Counted from the first letter of the stretch, positions 35,454-45,255 are shown. The stretch: 64,000 bases of DNA from Evansella sp. LMS18 (GCF_024362785.1 NZ_CP093301.1:2666001-2730000); one strand, 5' to 3'. Numbers and translations: made by a program. Notes: generated by a model from the letters alone, not told the origin.

Positions 35454-35528
35454 ATACTATAAGAGAGTATAAAATTTTAGCAACGTAGCCGTCGCGACGC
35501 TGATAAAATTTTTAGGGTTATAGTATAA
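35452..35528. repeat. 77-bp palindromic element
   Basis: The ends TTATACTATAA (35452-35462) and TTATAGTATAA (35518-35528) are inverted repeats. Inside, TAAAATTTTAGC and GCTGATAAAATTTT pair again around a GC-rich centre with GTCGCGAC. The whole can fold into one hairpin and looks like a miniature inverted-repeat element. The remaining gene-free bases to 35749 show nothing definite. Confidence 0.65.
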
Positions 35529-35749
35529 GTGCAACTTATGTAATCCTTCGCCTCTTTTAAGGCTTGGCTTGCCAAGTTTTCTTTAATTCTGTTTAAGGAG
35601 AAAGTTTCCAGGGAAATATATATCATACTGAACTTTTAGATATTTGCGTTCTTTTTAATATCCTTGTATAGCTAAACCTGTGGAGAGAGTGTGCCGATGT
35701 GCGGTATCATCAGCTCATGACAGGAAGTATGAATGTGGAGGAAAAAAAT

Positions 35750-36847
35750 ATGCCTGCAATTTTATCTGTAAGTACTGAAGTACCTGAGTTTAAAATCTCC
35801 CAGCGGGAAACTGAGGCGGTAGTAAGGGAGTTATTTAAAGACAGCTTTCAGGATATAGACAGGCTGTTGCGGATTTTTAACAACGGGCAGATTGAATCCC
35901 GTAATTTTGTCGTGCCTAAGGAGTGGTTTGAAAACAACCACAGTTTTGAGGAAAAAAATAATCTCTACATAGAAAAGTCAGTTGAGCTAGGCAAAGAGGC
36001 AATCGTGAAATGCCTGCAAAATGAGGTCCACCTTAATAAAAGGATCGACGAAGAGGAAATAGACGCTGTATTTTTTGTTTCCAGCTCCGGTCTTGCCACC
36101 CCGACAATTGATGCAAGAATCATGAATAAAATGTCCTTTTCTCCCCACGTGAAAAGGGTGCCATTATGGGGGCTGGGATGTGCCGGCGGTGGGGCAGGAC
36201 TGAGCAGAGCTTATGAGTATTGTCTTGCTTATCCGTCAGCAAAAGTGCTTGTATTGTGTATCGAGCTTTGCAGTATCACTTTTCAGAGAAATGACACAAG
36301 GAAAAGCAATCTTGTAGGAACTTCCTTATTCGCAGATGGGGTAGCATGTGCGCTGCTTGCCGGCGATGACGTTGTTAAAGAGGAGCAGCTGCATAAAGGG
36401 CCTGTTCCATTTATCACTGGGACACAGTCTACATTAATGCCTGACAGTGAAGATGTCATGGGCTGGGATATTAATAATGAAGGAATGCAGGTTATTTTTT
36501 CACGGGATATTCCTTCCATCATTCAGGACTGGCTAAAACCGAATGTTGAGAAGTTTCTTGAAAAACAAGATGTGAATTTCACTGATATTACTCATTTTGT
36601 CGCCCATCCAGGAGGAAAGAAAGTTCTGGAAGCTTACGAAAAGGCATTAGGCTATACCTCTGAAAAAACAGATGTGTCGAGAAAAATATTGAAAAGCCAT
36701 GGTAATATGTCTTCGCCGACAGTATTATATGTACTGAAGGAATTTATGGATGGTGAAATTCAGACAGGAGATATTGGTTTAATGGCAGCACTCGGCCCAG
36801 GCTTCAGTTCTGAACTTCTTCAGCTTGAATGGAAGGAGGAAGTTTGA
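35750..36847 (+). CDS. bcsA: Type III polyketide synthase (chalcone-synthase-like, BcsA/BpsA)
   Basis: The 365-residue enzyme condenses long-chain acyl-CoA with malonyl-CoA to make alkylpyrones. The ATG at 35750 has GGAGG 8 nt upstream (35737-35741), and the length equals that of B. subtilis BcsA. The catalytic Cys is in WGLGCAGGGAG (residue 144), the His in AHPGGKKV and the Asn in SHGNMSSPTVLY. LGPGFSSELL near the end is also characteristic. It overlaps the methyltransferase gene by one base (TGATG), so the two are translationally coupled. Confidence 0.94.
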   Translation: MPAILSVSTEVPEFKISQRETEAVVRELFKDSFQDIDRLLRIFNNGQIESRNFVVPKEWFENNHSFEEKNNLYIEKSVELGKEAIVKCLQNEVHLNKRIDEEEIDAVFFVSSSGLATPTIDARIMNKMSFSPHVKRVPLWGLGCAGGGAGLSRAYEYCLAYPSAKVLVLCIELCSITFQRNDTRKSNLVGTSLFADGVACALLAGDDVVKEEQLHKGPVPFITGTQSTLMPDSEDVMGWDINNEGMQVIFSRDIPSIIQDWLKPNVEKFLEKQDVNFTDITHFVAHPGGKKVLEAYEKALGYTSEKTDVSRKILKSHGNMSSPTVLYVLKEFMDGEIQTGDIGLMAALGPGFSSELLQLEWKEEV

Positions 36848-37389
36848 TGCTCACAGCATTCTGGTTCTTGTTAGTGTTAGTGGTTATACAGCGGCTTGTG
36901 GAGGTAATGGTAGCGAAACGGAATGAAAAACAAATGAAGGCTGCGGGGGCGAAGGAATTCGGAGCTGATCATTATAAGTGGATCGTCCTCATGCATGTGG
37001 CATTTTTCACTTCTCTTATTATGGAAGTTACAATCGGGGGAATCGGTCTGATTCCGTTCTGGCCAATAGTTCTGGCTGTTTTTATTCTGGCGCAGGCAGG
37101 CAGGTTTTGGGCGCTTCTTTCTCTCGGCCGGTTCTGGAATACAAAAATAATCGTCCTCCCGGGGGCGGATCTTGTCAAAAAAGGGCCGTATAAATGGGTC
37201 AGCCATCCGAATTACTGGATTGTCGCAATTGAAATACTTACTTTGCCGTTGTTATTTGAAGCGTATATAACAGCGGTGCTCTTTACGGTTCTTAATGCTG
37301 CGCTTCTTCTCACAGTACGGATCCCAAAAGAGGAAGAGGCGTTAAAGTGGGCAGTGAAACAGGAGCGTGAGGGAAATTATAATCATTAA
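36847..37389 (+). CDS. ypbQ: Isoprenylcysteine-carboxyl-methyltransferase family protein (YpbQ/BpsB-like)
   Basis: The 180-residue membrane methyltransferase has about four to five helices. ATG at 36847 follows GGAGG (36835-36839). The C-terminal VKKGPYKWVSHPNYWIVAIE is the conserved SAM-binding region of the ICMT family. In B. subtilis the homologous gene next to the type III PKS methylates alkylpyrones to methyl ethers; the same role is inferred here. The one-base overlap with bcsA supports it. Confidence 0.9.
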   Translation: MLTAFWFLLVLVVIQRLVEVMVAKRNEKQMKAAGAKEFGADHYKWIVLMHVAFFTSLIMEVTIGGIGLIPFWPIVLAVFILAQAGRFWALLSLGRFWNTKIIVLPGADLVKKGPYKWVSHPNYWIVAIEILTLPLLFEAYITAVLFTVLNAALLLTVRIPKEEEALKWAVKQEREGNYNH

Positions 37390-37403
37390 AGGAGAAGCAC
37401 TTT

Positions 37404-37607
37404 ATGGAGAAAAAAAGAAATAAGCAAAAGTTTTATGTGGAGGACGGGGAAACAATTGACGACTGCCTGAATCGGATGAAAGAGGAAGGCTATATGCCGG
37501 TCAGGAGAATGGAAGAACCTGTCCTTAAAGAAATTAAGAAAAACGGCAAAACGGAAATCGAAGTGGCTGAGCAAAAAATTGTTTTTGAAGGCAAACTGGT
37601 TAAATGA
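37404..37607 (+). CDS. yebG: NETI-motif protein, YebG-like
   Basis: This 67-residue protein is basic and soluble. FYVEDGETIDDCLNRMKEEG and YMPVRRMEEPVLKE match the small NETI proteins of Bacillus that precede the pur operon. Function is unknown. AAAGGAG is present upstream. It lies 14 bp after the methyltransferase gene, so it may share that transcript. Confidence 0.88.
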   Translation: MEKKRNKQKFYVEDGETIDDCLNRMKEEGYMPVRRMEEPVLKEIKKNGKTEIEVAEQKIVFEGKLVK

Positions 37608-37860
37608 TGGGGCACCCCATTATATTAATGCCTTCCCATTTTGAAGTGCTTCTTATAAAAAACTTACGGAAATGACAGTCGTATAGGTATACAAATAAAA
37701 CTCGCCATAGTATTTCGTGGGTTTCTTTATTAGGAGTGTCATATAAGACCTCACTTACCTATGAAACGGGTCCCTGATAGGGGCGTCTTTCTTGTTTTTG
37801 AAATAAAACTCACTTACTTTTTAAATAAGATGTCTTTTCCTTAATTGAGTAATCAGAAAT

Positions 37861-38060
37861 AGTAAAATAAACGGATATTTTCCGATTATATGCAAATTGG
37901 AGCCTGGTTTAGGGTGATATAAGGGGAATTTTTCCGATTATGCAAAGGAAAATCTCTCATTTTCCAATTTTTCGAGTTAATAGGCGGAATCTCTCCGTCT
38001 ATTTAAATGTTTTTTAATAAGAATTATGAATTAAGGGAAATTACTCCGTCTATTTATTAA
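37861..38060. repeat. About 200-bp dispersed repeat, copy B
   Basis: Direct copy of the element at 25661-25860, with about the same length and the same landmarks (AGTAAAATAA, TATAAGGGGAA, TAGGCGGAAT, TTTTTTAATAA, CCGTCTATTTATTAA). The upstream portion (about 37632-37860) matches copy A's upstream part only in patches, with inserted sequence. No gene was seen in 37608-38181. Confidence 0.75.
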
Positions 38061-38181
38061 ATATGTAGCCTAACCTGTCCAAGGTGTTTATTTTTCGATT
38101 AACGGGTTTCCAAAACTGGAAAATGAATGGTAAAATATAAGTAGATAGTTTCTTATTAAATTTTTACAGGAGGATCATGCG

Positions 38182-38592
38182 ATGAAAAAAGGTAGTTTCA
38201 TTATCTTGCCGTTAATTATTGGTGCAGTCCTCTTGTATTTGTTCTATGGGGATGATTACCAGGTAGTGGAGGAAACGGATGCAGCTGAACACCTGACTGT
38301 TGACAGGTATACAGCTGAGCTGCAGGATTCTCCGGAAATTCAGGGGTATAAACTTTTTACAGACGAAGAAGGGAAGACGATAGTTGTCCTTTCACTCGGC
38401 AGTGAGAACAAGGGAAAAGGAATTGACGTGTCCGGGGTTGGCGAGGACGAAGAAGGTACAGTCATCACTGTTGAGCTCACCGAAGAGGAAACTGGAAAGG
38501 ACAATCCATATATTATAATCAGCCTCGATAGTGTCACGGAGCCCCTCTTCGTTCAGACAGAAGGCGGATTGTTTTTTGATGAAATTGAATAA
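38182..38592 (+). CDS. Membrane-anchored acidic exported protein, function unknown
   Basis: This 136-residue protein has an N-terminal helix (FIILPLIIGAVLLYLFYG) and an acidic exterior domain rich in Glu and Asp, including YKLFTDEEGKTIVVLSLGS. AGGAGG lies before the ATG. There is no lipobox cysteine, so the helix is probably an anchor rather than a cleaved signal. No family was recognised. Confidence 0.7.
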   Translation: MKKGSFIILPLIIGAVLLYLFYGDDYQVVEETDAAEHLTVDRYTAELQDSPEIQGYKLFTDEEGKTIVVLSLGSENKGKGIDVSGVGEDEEGTVITVELTEEETGKDNPYIIISLDSVTEPLFVQTEGGLFFDEIE

Positions 38593-38847
38593 ATAGTTAG
38601 GGGCACCAGACTCTTTTTATGGGGAGGCCGGTGCTTATTTTGTTGTTCATAAAGGGGTTCGTTGATTGATTAGGATGTAGAATTTACAGGACAAAGATTA
38701 TTAAACTATAAGGATTTGTCCTGCAATAGAGTTTCAATGCAATTTTTAAATGTTATAATTGTAAATGGAACTTAGGTTCTCGAAATATTAGCTGCGCAAC
38801 GGATTTTCCATGTTAAGCTAACCTATTAATGATAAGGGGTCTTTACG

Positions 38848-39087
38848 ATGAAGAAATTTTTACTGTTTATTTCACTATTTTTGATATTACTGATGGGTCT
38901 GCAGATAGTCTCCGGCATCTTGTTAACTCTGCAGTATACCCCGGACATAGCAGGGAGTTACGAGGGTGGAGCATCAGGTGGGATGCTGCTGGGCGACAGA
39001 AACCTCATTACAATACTTATACCAATAGCTGCAGCCTCGATTGCTTATTTCCTTGCAGGGAAAATAGGCGCGGAAAAAGCAGCCTGA
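38848..39087 (+). CDS. Small two-helix membrane protein, function unknown
   Basis: This 79-residue protein has two predicted helices (FLLFISLFLILLMGLQIVSG and LITILIPIAAASIAYFLAGK) joined by a glycine-rich loop. AAGGGG precedes the ATG at moderate distance. The gene ends at a bidirectional terminator shared with the convergent amidase gene. Confidence 0.65.
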   Translation: MKKFLLFISLFLILLMGLQIVSGILLTLQYTPDIAGSYEGGASGGMLLGDRNLITILIPIAAASIAYFLAGKIGAEKAA

Positions 39088-39099
39088 ATATCAGTACAC

Positions 39100-39130
39100 A
39101 AAAAGCACCTGAATCCAGGTGCTTTTCTTC
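39100..39130. terminator. Bidirectional terminator
   Basis: AAAAGCACCT and AGGTGCTTTT form a 10-bp stem with loop GAATCC; tails of A and T on the two sides serve both convergent genes. Confidence 0.88.
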
Positions 39131-39164
39131 TTTGAATTTTAGTTTAAATAATAGAAATTCCTGG

Positions 39165-40634
39165 CTACAGTACCGGGGCTCTCCGGTGCTTCGTGGCTTG
39201 TTCAAAGGCATACGCGTATTTCAGCAACTGTGCTTCAGAATACGCCTTTCCTGTAAATGTTAAACCTACTGGTTCCCCTTCCTCTGTATAACCAGCCGGA
39301 ACAGTGACTGACGGGTAACCTGCTTTTGCGGGAATAGAGGCTCCGTAATTATTCGGGAAAACAAGGACATCTGCTTCGTTGTTGGCCAGAGCTGCGTCTA
39401 TTCCATTTTCCTTCGATAAATACTGGTCTCGTTCGAGAGCGTAAATATAATCCGGCTCTGTTAATGTACCGCTCGTATTTTCCGCAGCAAGGAGCAGTGA
39501 CTGGCCATACTTGAGCATTGCTTTTTTATTTGCAAAATTAAAGCTGATTACATCTGCCAGAGACCGGATTTCGGTGTTTCCGGCAAATCGCTCGAGGTAT
39601 GCATTTAATCCGGCCTTAAATTCATAGGTAAGTACATCATATGTCCACTTCGCTTTAGTGGTTGGGATTTTCACGTTATCAATTAAAGTAGCCCCCTGGG
39701 TCTCCAGAACACTTAACGCCCTGTCCAGGATTTCCTTTTTTTCATCAGTCAGGTATTCAAAATAAGTCTCCCGAGCCACTGCGACTTTAACACCGTTTAA
39801 GCCGTTCCCATCAAGGAATTCAGTGAAATCAACACCGGAAAATTCGGTGTTTGTTTCTGTAATCGGATCCTCTTTATCAGCTTCAGCCAGAGTGCTGAGC
39901 AAAATGGCAGCATCCTTCACTGTTTTTGTCATTGGTCCGGCGGTGTCCTGCGTATGGGAAATAGGAATGATACCAGTCCGGCTGATCAGGCCGACAGTAG
40001 GCTTTACCCCTATGAGGGAATGCTGGCTTGCTGGACTAATTATCGAGCCTGATGTTTCTGTTCCGACAGCTGCCGCTGCAAGGCCGGCGGCAATGGAAGC
40101 TCCGGACCCTGAACTGGATCCTCCTGTATCGAAATCGCTGCCGTAAGGGTTGATAACCTGGCCTCCGCGGGAGCTGTAGCCGTTTTTCATGCCGACTGTC
40201 ATATAATTGGCCCATTCTGTCATATTTGTTTTACCTAAAATAACTGCACCAGCCTTTCTGAGCTGTTTTGCAACAAAGGAATCTTCCCTGGCATAAGAAT
40301 CGGCAAGGACGAGTGAGCCGGCGCTTGTGTGCATTTTATCATATGTTGCAATATTATCTTTAATAAGAACAGGGACTCCGTGGAGGGCGCCCCGGCTTCC
40401 TTTTTGCCGTCTTTCGCTGTCCAGAGCTTCCGCAATCTGCAGAGCGTCCGGGTTGATTTCCAGTACGGAGTTGAGTGACGGGCCGTGTCTGTCATAAGAG
40501 GCAATACGGTGTAAATACATTAACACAAGCTCCCTCGACGTTATTTCGCCAGTCCCCAGTTTCTCCTGTATATCTTCAATTGCCGCTTCCGGCAGCCATT
40601 CTTCGCTTAGTTTTTTCAGTTTAGGATTCTCCAT
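39165..40634 (-). CDS. Amidase-signature family amidase
   Basis: The 489-residue hydrolase has the amidase signature catalytic Lys in PVLIKDNIAT (residue 92), the GGSSSGSGAS loop (residues 171-180) with the cis-Ser and the nucleophile Ser in GTETSGSI (residue 197). There is no signal peptide. The length and the C-terminal GYPSVTVPAGYTEEGEPVGL fit stand-alone amidases rather than GatA, for which there is no gatB or gatC partner here. The substrate is unknown. Confidence 0.9.
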   Translation of the reverse strand: MENPKLKKLSEEWLPEAAIEDIQEKLGTGEITSRELVLMYLHRIASYDRHGPSLNSVLEINPDALQIAEALDSERRQKGSRGALHGVPVLIKDNIATYDKMHTSAGSLVLADSYAREDSFVAKQLRKAGAVILGKTNMTEWANYMTVGMKNGYSSRGGQVINPYGSDFDTGGSSSGSGASIAAGLAAAAVGTETSGSIISPASQHSLIGVKPTVGLISRTGIIPISHTQDTAGPMTKTVKDAAILLSTLAEADKEDPITETNTEFSGVDFTEFLDGNGLNGVKVAVARETYFEYLTDEKKEILDRALSVLETQGATLIDNVKIPTTKAKWTYDVLTYEFKAGLNAYLERFAGNTEIRSLADVISFNFANKKAMLKYGQSLLLAAENTSGTLTEPDYIYALERDQYLSKENGIDAALANNEADVLVFPNNYGASIPAKAGYPSVTVPAGYTEEGEPVGLTFTGKAYSEAQLLKYAYAFEQATKHRRAPVL

Positions 40635-40739
40635 CTGTCAGCCTCTTTCTGCATTTAGAATAATGAATGTTTTTTGATATTTTATCAATTTAACAGATTA
40701 AAGTAAAACTGCTTTTTTATCATAAAAAAATACTTACGT

Positions 40740-41636
40740 TTATTTTTCCCCGGAAGCCGGTTTTTTGCCTTTCCTCGTTGAAAGATACACCCCGCTGATT
40801 ACAAGTACGGCACCCAAGATCTGGTGCATACTTATTGTTTCATTTAAGAAGACTGCTGCCATTGCCATTGTAAACACAGGAAGAAAATTCAGGAACACCG
40901 AAGCTTTAGACGGCCCCAGTTCGCTGACCCCTTTGTTCCAGCTGATTAAAGCAATAACAGATGGAAAGATTCCCAGGTAAAGCAAGCCCCCGGCCAGATT
41001 CATATTAAAAAGGGGAGGGAATCCTGTGAAAAACCATTCGATGACTAATAAAGGAAATAAAGCCACAGTGGCAATCCCGGTCATTGCAGTCACGACTCCA
41101 TAAGCGGAGAATTTCCACATATGCTGTTTTACGAGGATTGAGTAGGCGGACCAGACAAATACGGCACCTAAAGCGATGATATCGCCCTGGTTAAACTGAA
41201 GGTTTCCCATGACTGAGAGGGAACCTTCCGTAATCACCCAAATCGCACCGAAAAGAGAGAGAGCAACACCGGCCCACTGGATACTAGCGAGCTTCTCTTT
41301 CAAAATGAGGATACCAAGCAATATTGTGAAAGCGGGAATAGCTGTCTCAACAATCGCCACATTTGTGGAAGAAGTAAACTGGAGAGCAGAATAAATCAGC
41401 AGATTAAAAAAAGCCGCACCGGTAAGCCCAAGGGCGGTGAGAGTCTTCCATTCCGTTTTATATAACTTAGTATTCCTTCTGATAGAGTTGTAACCAAGCG
41501 GAAGCAGTATGAGAAAAGCTATTAAACAACGAAAAAAAGTAATAGTTACAGGAGGAAGTTCGTTTATTGCCCTTCCTACTACTATATTTCCGGAAAATAA
41601 GATTACCGTTAAAATCAATAAGAAATAGGGTTTCAT
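40740..41636 (-). CDS. EamA/DMT-family transporter
   Basis: The 298-residue protein has ten predicted helices in two EamA repeats. The start at 41636 (MKPYFLLILT) follows AAAGGTG; a longer frame to 41678 has no site. N-terminal GNIVVGRAINELPPVTITFF and second-half GAVFVWSAYSILVKQHMWKF are typical of drug/metabolite exporters. The C-terminal tail is basic. The substrate is unknown. It is transcribed away from the pur operon. Confidence 0.88.
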   Translation of the reverse strand: MKPYFLLILTVILFSGNIVVGRAINELPPVTITFFRCLIAFLILLPLGYNSIRRNTKLYKTEWKTLTALGLTGAAFFNLLIYSALQFTSSTNVAIVETAIPAFTILLGILILKEKLASIQWAGVALSLFGAIWVITEGSLSVMGNLQFNQGDIIALGAVFVWSAYSILVKQHMWKFSAYGVVTAMTGIATVALFPLLVIEWFFTGFPPLFNMNLAGGLLYLGIFPSVIALISWNKGVSELGPSKASVFLNFLPVFTMAMAAVFLNETISMHQILGAVLVISGVYLSTRKGKKPASGEK

Positions 41637-41814
41637 AAATATCTGCACCTTTGTTATGCTTTCTAAAAGTCGTTCCATCTTATCTTTTAAAGCGTAGCAG
41701 GATGAAAAGCCGGAGTCTAACTTTCTGCATAACTTTCCGGGGAAAAAATGAGTTTGTTCTTATACAAAGGACAAATGTGAACAAATACAGGACAAATCAT
41801 AATGTAATTCCAGC

Positions 41815-41859
41815 AAAACACGAACAATAGACTTGTTACATAAAATAACGTTCGAATTT
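41815..41859 (+). promoter_or_regulatory. Two inverted PurBoxes (PurR operator) of the pur operon
   Basis: AAAACACGAACAAT (41815-41828) and AACGTTCGAATTT (41847-41859, inverted) resemble the Bacillus PurBox AWWWCCGAACWWT. The arrangement, inverted with about 18 bp between and upstream of the -35, is like that of B. subtilis purE. PurR represses when PRPP is low. Confidence 0.7.
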
Positions 41860-41862
41860 CGG

Positions 41863-41892
41863 TTGACTTTTTTCATCTGAAGTTGTTATGAT
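41863..41892 (+). promoter_or_regulatory. Sigma-A promoter of the pur operon
   Basis: TTGACT (41863-41868) and TATGAT (41887-41892) are 18 bp apart, directly after the PurBoxes and before the riboswitch. Confidence 0.75.
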
Positions 41893-41917
41893 AGAACCAG
41901 TTAAAATGAATATACGA

Positions 41918-41986
41918 CCTCATATAATCATGGGAATATGGCCCAGAAGTTTCTACCCGGAGACCTTAAATCACCGGACTATGAGG
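41918..41986 (+). promoter_or_regulatory. Guanine riboswitch aptamer of the pur operon
   Basis: P1 is CCTCATA/TATGAGG. CATATAATCATGGG, GTTTCTACC and CCGGACTATGAGG are the conserved strands, and the C in GACTATG predicts guanine or hypoxanthine binding. It controls the terminator at 42069-42112. An open frame over this leader (41888-42220) is not a gene. Confidence 0.94.
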
Positions 41987-42068
41987 GTGACTGCGCGTAG
42001 AGTGCCTGCTCCTGCTCGAATAATTCGGGACAACTGGAGGAGCTGTACTGCAATGAAGTTTGTACACA

Positions 42069-42112
42069 CGTGTTCGTTTGTCCCCTCACTGGCCAAATGG
42101 ACACGTTTTTTT
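42069..42112 (+). terminator. Riboswitch-controlled terminator before purE
   Basis: A 15-bp stem (42069-42083 with 42091-42105) with two G-U pairs and one mismatch, 7-nt loop, then seven T. Confidence 0.85.
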
Positions 42113-42255
42113 ATTGCCCGGACCTATGAGTTTTTAAAACGCTCAGGCAGGGATACCGGCAAAAATCGTGCAGTTAAGGTACTATCCGGAAAAAAATATA
42201 AGGCGATTGCGACAAGGTAATTCATAAAAGGGGTAAAATAAGGAGGTTCATTGTT

Positions 42256-42741
42256 ATGTCGGCTAAGGTTGGTGTCATTATGGGCTCAACTTCAGACTGG
42301 GAAACTATGAAACACACAGCGGAAACGCTTGAAGAGCTTGAAGTTCCATATGAGAAAAAAGTAGTCTCCGCGCACAGAACACCTGATTACATGTTTCAAT
42401 ATGCGGAAGAAGCTGCAGACAGAGGGATTGAAGCCATCATTGCAGGTGCAGGAGGCGCTGCCCATCTTCCGGGAATGGTGGCAGCAAAAACGACAGTCCC
42501 TGTTATAGGAGTGCCGGTCCAGTCGAAGGCACTGAACGGAATGGACTCCCTTCTTTCCATTGTGCAGATGCCTGCAGGAGTGCCGGTTGCCACAGTAGCT
42601 ATCGGAAAAGCAGGAGCGATAAACGCTGCTCTTCTGGCAGCGCAGCAGCTGGCGGTTCATGATAAGGAACTGAGGCAGCGTCTGGAAGAGCGCCGGGAGG
42701 CAAAGAGAAAAGACGTGCTGGAAAATGGTGAACTGTTATGA
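42256..42741 (+). CDS. purE: N5-carboxyaminoimidazole ribonucleotide mutase
   Basis: The 161-residue enzyme converts N5-CAIR to [17 protein letters not shown] with the phosphate-binding loop, [13 protein letters not shown] and [14 protein letters not shown] match class I PurE. AGGAGG precedes the ATG. It heads the pur operon and overlaps purK by 4 bp. Confidence 0.97.
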   Translation: MSAKVGVIMGSTSDWETMKHTAETLEELEVPYEKKVVSAHRTPDYMFQYAEEAADRGIEAIIAGAGGAAHLPGMVAAKTTVPVIGVPVQSKALNGMDSLLSIVQMPAGVPVATVAIGKAGAINAALLAAQQLAVHDKELRQRLEERREAKRKDVLENGELL

Positions 42742-43904
42742 ATAAGGACTGGATTAAACCAGGGAAGACAATCGGAATTCTCGGAGGCGGACAGCTCGGG
42801 AGAATGATGGCTCTGTCTGCGAGGGAGATGGGCTACAGAGTAGCTGTACTTGAGCCAGGACCTGACTCTCCATGCGGGCAGGTAGCGGATGTACAGGTTG
42901 AGGCGGCCTACAATGACCTCGAGGGAGCAGAAAAGCTTGCTGAGCTTTGTGACATCCTCACTTATGAGTTTGAAAATATTGATGCGAAAACCGCTACATG
43001 GCTGGAACAGCAAATGTACCTGCCGCAGGGGAGCGACCTTCTTGCAATCACGCAGGACAGAATCCAGGAAAAAAGAGCGATAGCTTCATTCGGTGTACCG
43101 GTTGTTCCTTATCAGCCTGTGGAAACTTCTATTCAGCTAAAGGAAGCTGTGGAGGAACTTGGACTCCCGGCAGTACTTAAGACGACGAGAGGCGGATACG
43201 ACGGGAAAGGGCAGCGGGTCATCAGGGAAGCAGCTGAACTGGAAGCTGCATGGGAAGAAATGCAGGATAAAGGGCCTTTCGTTTTAGAATCATGGATCAG
43301 TTTTGAAAAGGAAATCTCGGTGATCGTAACGAGAAGTGTCCATGGGGAACTTTCTGTTTTTCCGGTAGCTGAAAACATCCATAAAAATAACATTCTCCAT
43401 AAAACAATTGTCCCGGCAAGGATAACAGAAGAGGTAGGGAAGGAAGCTGAACAACTTGCCGAGCATCTTGCTATGTCCTTTAACTTAATCGGGACACTTG
43501 CTGTGGAAATGTTTCTGGCACAGGATGGAAAACTGTATGTGAATGAGCTGGCACCGAGGCCGCATAACTCAGGGCATTACACAATTAATGCCTGTGCAAC
43601 ATCCCAGTTTGAACAGCATGTCCGGGCGGTATGCGGCTGGCCCCTTGGGAGCACGGAACTGTTAAAACCTGTCGTCATGGTTAACATATTAGGGGAACAC
43701 ATGGAAAAAGTAATGGAGCATGTGCGGGATATAAAGGGTGCCCACCTCCATCTGTATGGCAAAGCGGAAGCAAGGACAGGCCGGAAAATGGGGCATGTGA
43801 ATGTTCTTGCCGAAACAACTGAGGAAGCACTGAAAGAAGTAAATGACTCTCCAGTCTGGAGCAGCGAAGAAAGCATGAGACGAATTACAACAGGAGGAAA
43901 TTAA
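42738..43904 (+). CDS. purK: 5-(carboxyamino)imidazole ribonucleotide synthase
   Basis: The 388-residue ATP-grasp enzyme makes N5-CAIR from AIR, bicarbonate and [16 protein letters not shown] at the N-terminus, [11 protein letters not shown] in the ATP-grasp domain and [17 protein letters not shown] are characteristic. The start overlaps the purE stop (ATGA). Confidence 0.96.
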   Translation: MNKDWIKPGKTIGILGGGQLGRMMALSAREMGYRVAVLEPGPDSPCGQVADVQVEAAYNDLEGAEKLAELCDILTYEFENIDAKTATWLEQQMYLPQGSDLLAITQDRIQEKRAIASFGVPVVPYQPVETSIQLKEAVEELGLPAVLKTTRGGYDGKGQRVIREAAELEAAWEEMQDKGPFVLESWISFEKEISVIVTRSVHGELSVFPVAENIHKNNILHKTIVPARITEEVGKEAEQLAEHLAMSFNLIGTLAVEMFLAQDGKLYVNELAPRPHNSGHYTINACATSQFEQHVRAVCGWPLGSTELLKPVVMVNILGEHMEKVMEHVRDIKGAHLHLYGKAEARTGRKMGHVNVLAETTEEALKEVNDSPVWSSEESMRRITTGGN

Positions 43905-43905
43905 G

Positions 43906-45201
43906 ATGATTGAACGTTATACAAGACCGGAAATGGGAGCAATCTGGACGGATGAAAACCGTTTTAATGCATGGCTGGAGGTAGAAATACAAGCGTGTGA
44001 AGCCTGGGCTGAGCTTGGGGAGATTCCAAAAGAAGATGTGAAAAAAATCAGGGAAAACGCAGGTTTCAATGTGGAACGGATTCTTGAAATCGAAGCGGAG
44101 ACACGCCACGATGTGGTCGCATTCACCAGGGCAGTATCTGAAACTCTTGGTGAAGAAAGAAAATGGGTACATTACGGTCTGACATCCACGGACGTAGTTG
44201 ATACAGCACTTTCATACTTACTGAAACAGGCCAATGAAATTCTTGAGAAAGATATTCTGAACTTCATTGAAATACTGAAAAATAAAGCGATTGAACATAA
44301 AACTACTGTCATGATGGGCCGTACTCACGGAGTCCATGCAGAGCCGACTACTTTCGGGCTGAAGGTTGCACTCTGGTATGAGGAAATGAAACGGAACCTG
44401 GAGCGCTTCCGCCATGCTGCTGAATCTGTACGTGTCGGGAAAATCTCCGGTGCTGTTGGGACATACGCAAATATCGATCCTTTCGTTGAAAAATATGTGT
44501 GTGAAGGACTGGGTCTTGAAGCATCGCCAATTTCCACTCAGACACTGCAGCGGGACCGCCATGCACACTATGTTGCTACCCTGTCTCTGATTGCTTCATC
44601 CATTGAAAAAATGGCAGTGGAAATCCGCGGACTGCAGAAAAGCGAAACAAGGGAAGTGGAGGAGTTTTTCGCAAAAGGCCAGAAAGGTTCGTCCGCGATG
44701 CCTCACAAGCGTAACCCGATTGGTTCGGAAAATATGACAGGCCTTGCGAGAGTCCTTCGCGGCCATGTGATGACAGCTTACGAAAACGTGGCTCTCTGGC
44801 ATGAAAGAGATATTTCCCACTCTTCTGCTGAAAGAGTCATCCTGCCAGATGCGACAATCGCCCTTAACTACATGCTGAACCGTTTCGGTAATATCGTCAA
44901 AAACCTGACTGTGTTCCCGGAAAACATGAAACGTAATATGGGACGAACGTACGGACTGATTTATTCCCAGCGTGTGCTTTTAACACTGATCGATAAAGGC
45001 ATGGTAAGAGAAGAAGCTTATGACCTCGTACAGCCGAAGGCGATGGAGGCATGGGAAAAAGGAGTGCAGTTCCGTTCTCTCGTGGAAGAAGACGAACAGA
45101 TTATGAAGCATCTTTCTGAAGAAGAGCTGGATGACTGCTTTGATTACAACCACCACCTGAAGCACGTTGACACCATCTTCGACAGGCTCGGATTGAATTA
45201 A
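43906..45201 (+). CDS. purB: Adenylosuccinate lyase
   Basis: The 431-residue enzyme splits SAICAR and adenylosuccinate. It belongs to the fumarase/aspartase superfamily; the signature is [15 protein letters not shown] near residue 263, with the upstream [10 protein letters not shown] and [13 protein letters not shown] segments. It begins one base after the purK stop, behind AGGAGG. Confidence 0.97.
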   Translation: MIERYTRPEMGAIWTDENRFNAWLEVEIQACEAWAELGEIPKEDVKKIRENAGFNVERILEIEAETRHDVVAFTRAVSETLGEERKWVHYGLTSTDVVDTALSYLLKQANEILEKDILNFIEILKNKAIEHKTTVMMGRTHGVHAEPTTFGLKVALWYEEMKRNLERFRHAAESVRVGKISGAVGTYANIDPFVEKYVCEGLGLEASPISTQTLQRDRHAHYVATLSLIASSIEKMAVEIRGLQKSETREVEEFFAKGQKGSSAMPHKRNPIGSENMTGLARVLRGHVMTAYENVALWHERDISHSSAERVILPDATIALNYMLNRFGNIVKNLTVFPENMKRNMGRTYGLIYSQRVLLTLIDKGMVREEAYDLVQPKAMEAWEKGVQFRSLVEEDEQIMKHLSEEELDDCFDYNHHLKHVDTIFDRLGLN

Positions 45202-45234
45202 GCTGCGAGCGCCATGACTTTTTATAAAAGATCG

Positions 45235-45255
45235 GGGAGGGGAACTCCCCCTCCC
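45235..45255 (+). other. Intercistronic GC-rich hairpin between purB and purC
   Basis: GGGAGGGG (45235-45242) pairs with CCCCTCCC (45248-45255), 5-nt loop. No T-tract follows on the plus strand, so it is not a terminator. It may mark an mRNA processing or stability site in the only large gap between purE and purH. Confidence 0.5.

Noticed and set aside
39165-40634. Reading the amidase as GatA of the tRNA amidotransferase
   Set aside because: No gatB or gatC neighbours, and the C-terminal region is that of stand-alone amidases.
41888-42220. 110-residue plus-strand frame upstream of purE
   Set aside because: It covers the guanine riboswitch and its terminator, has no ribosome site and no family resemblance.
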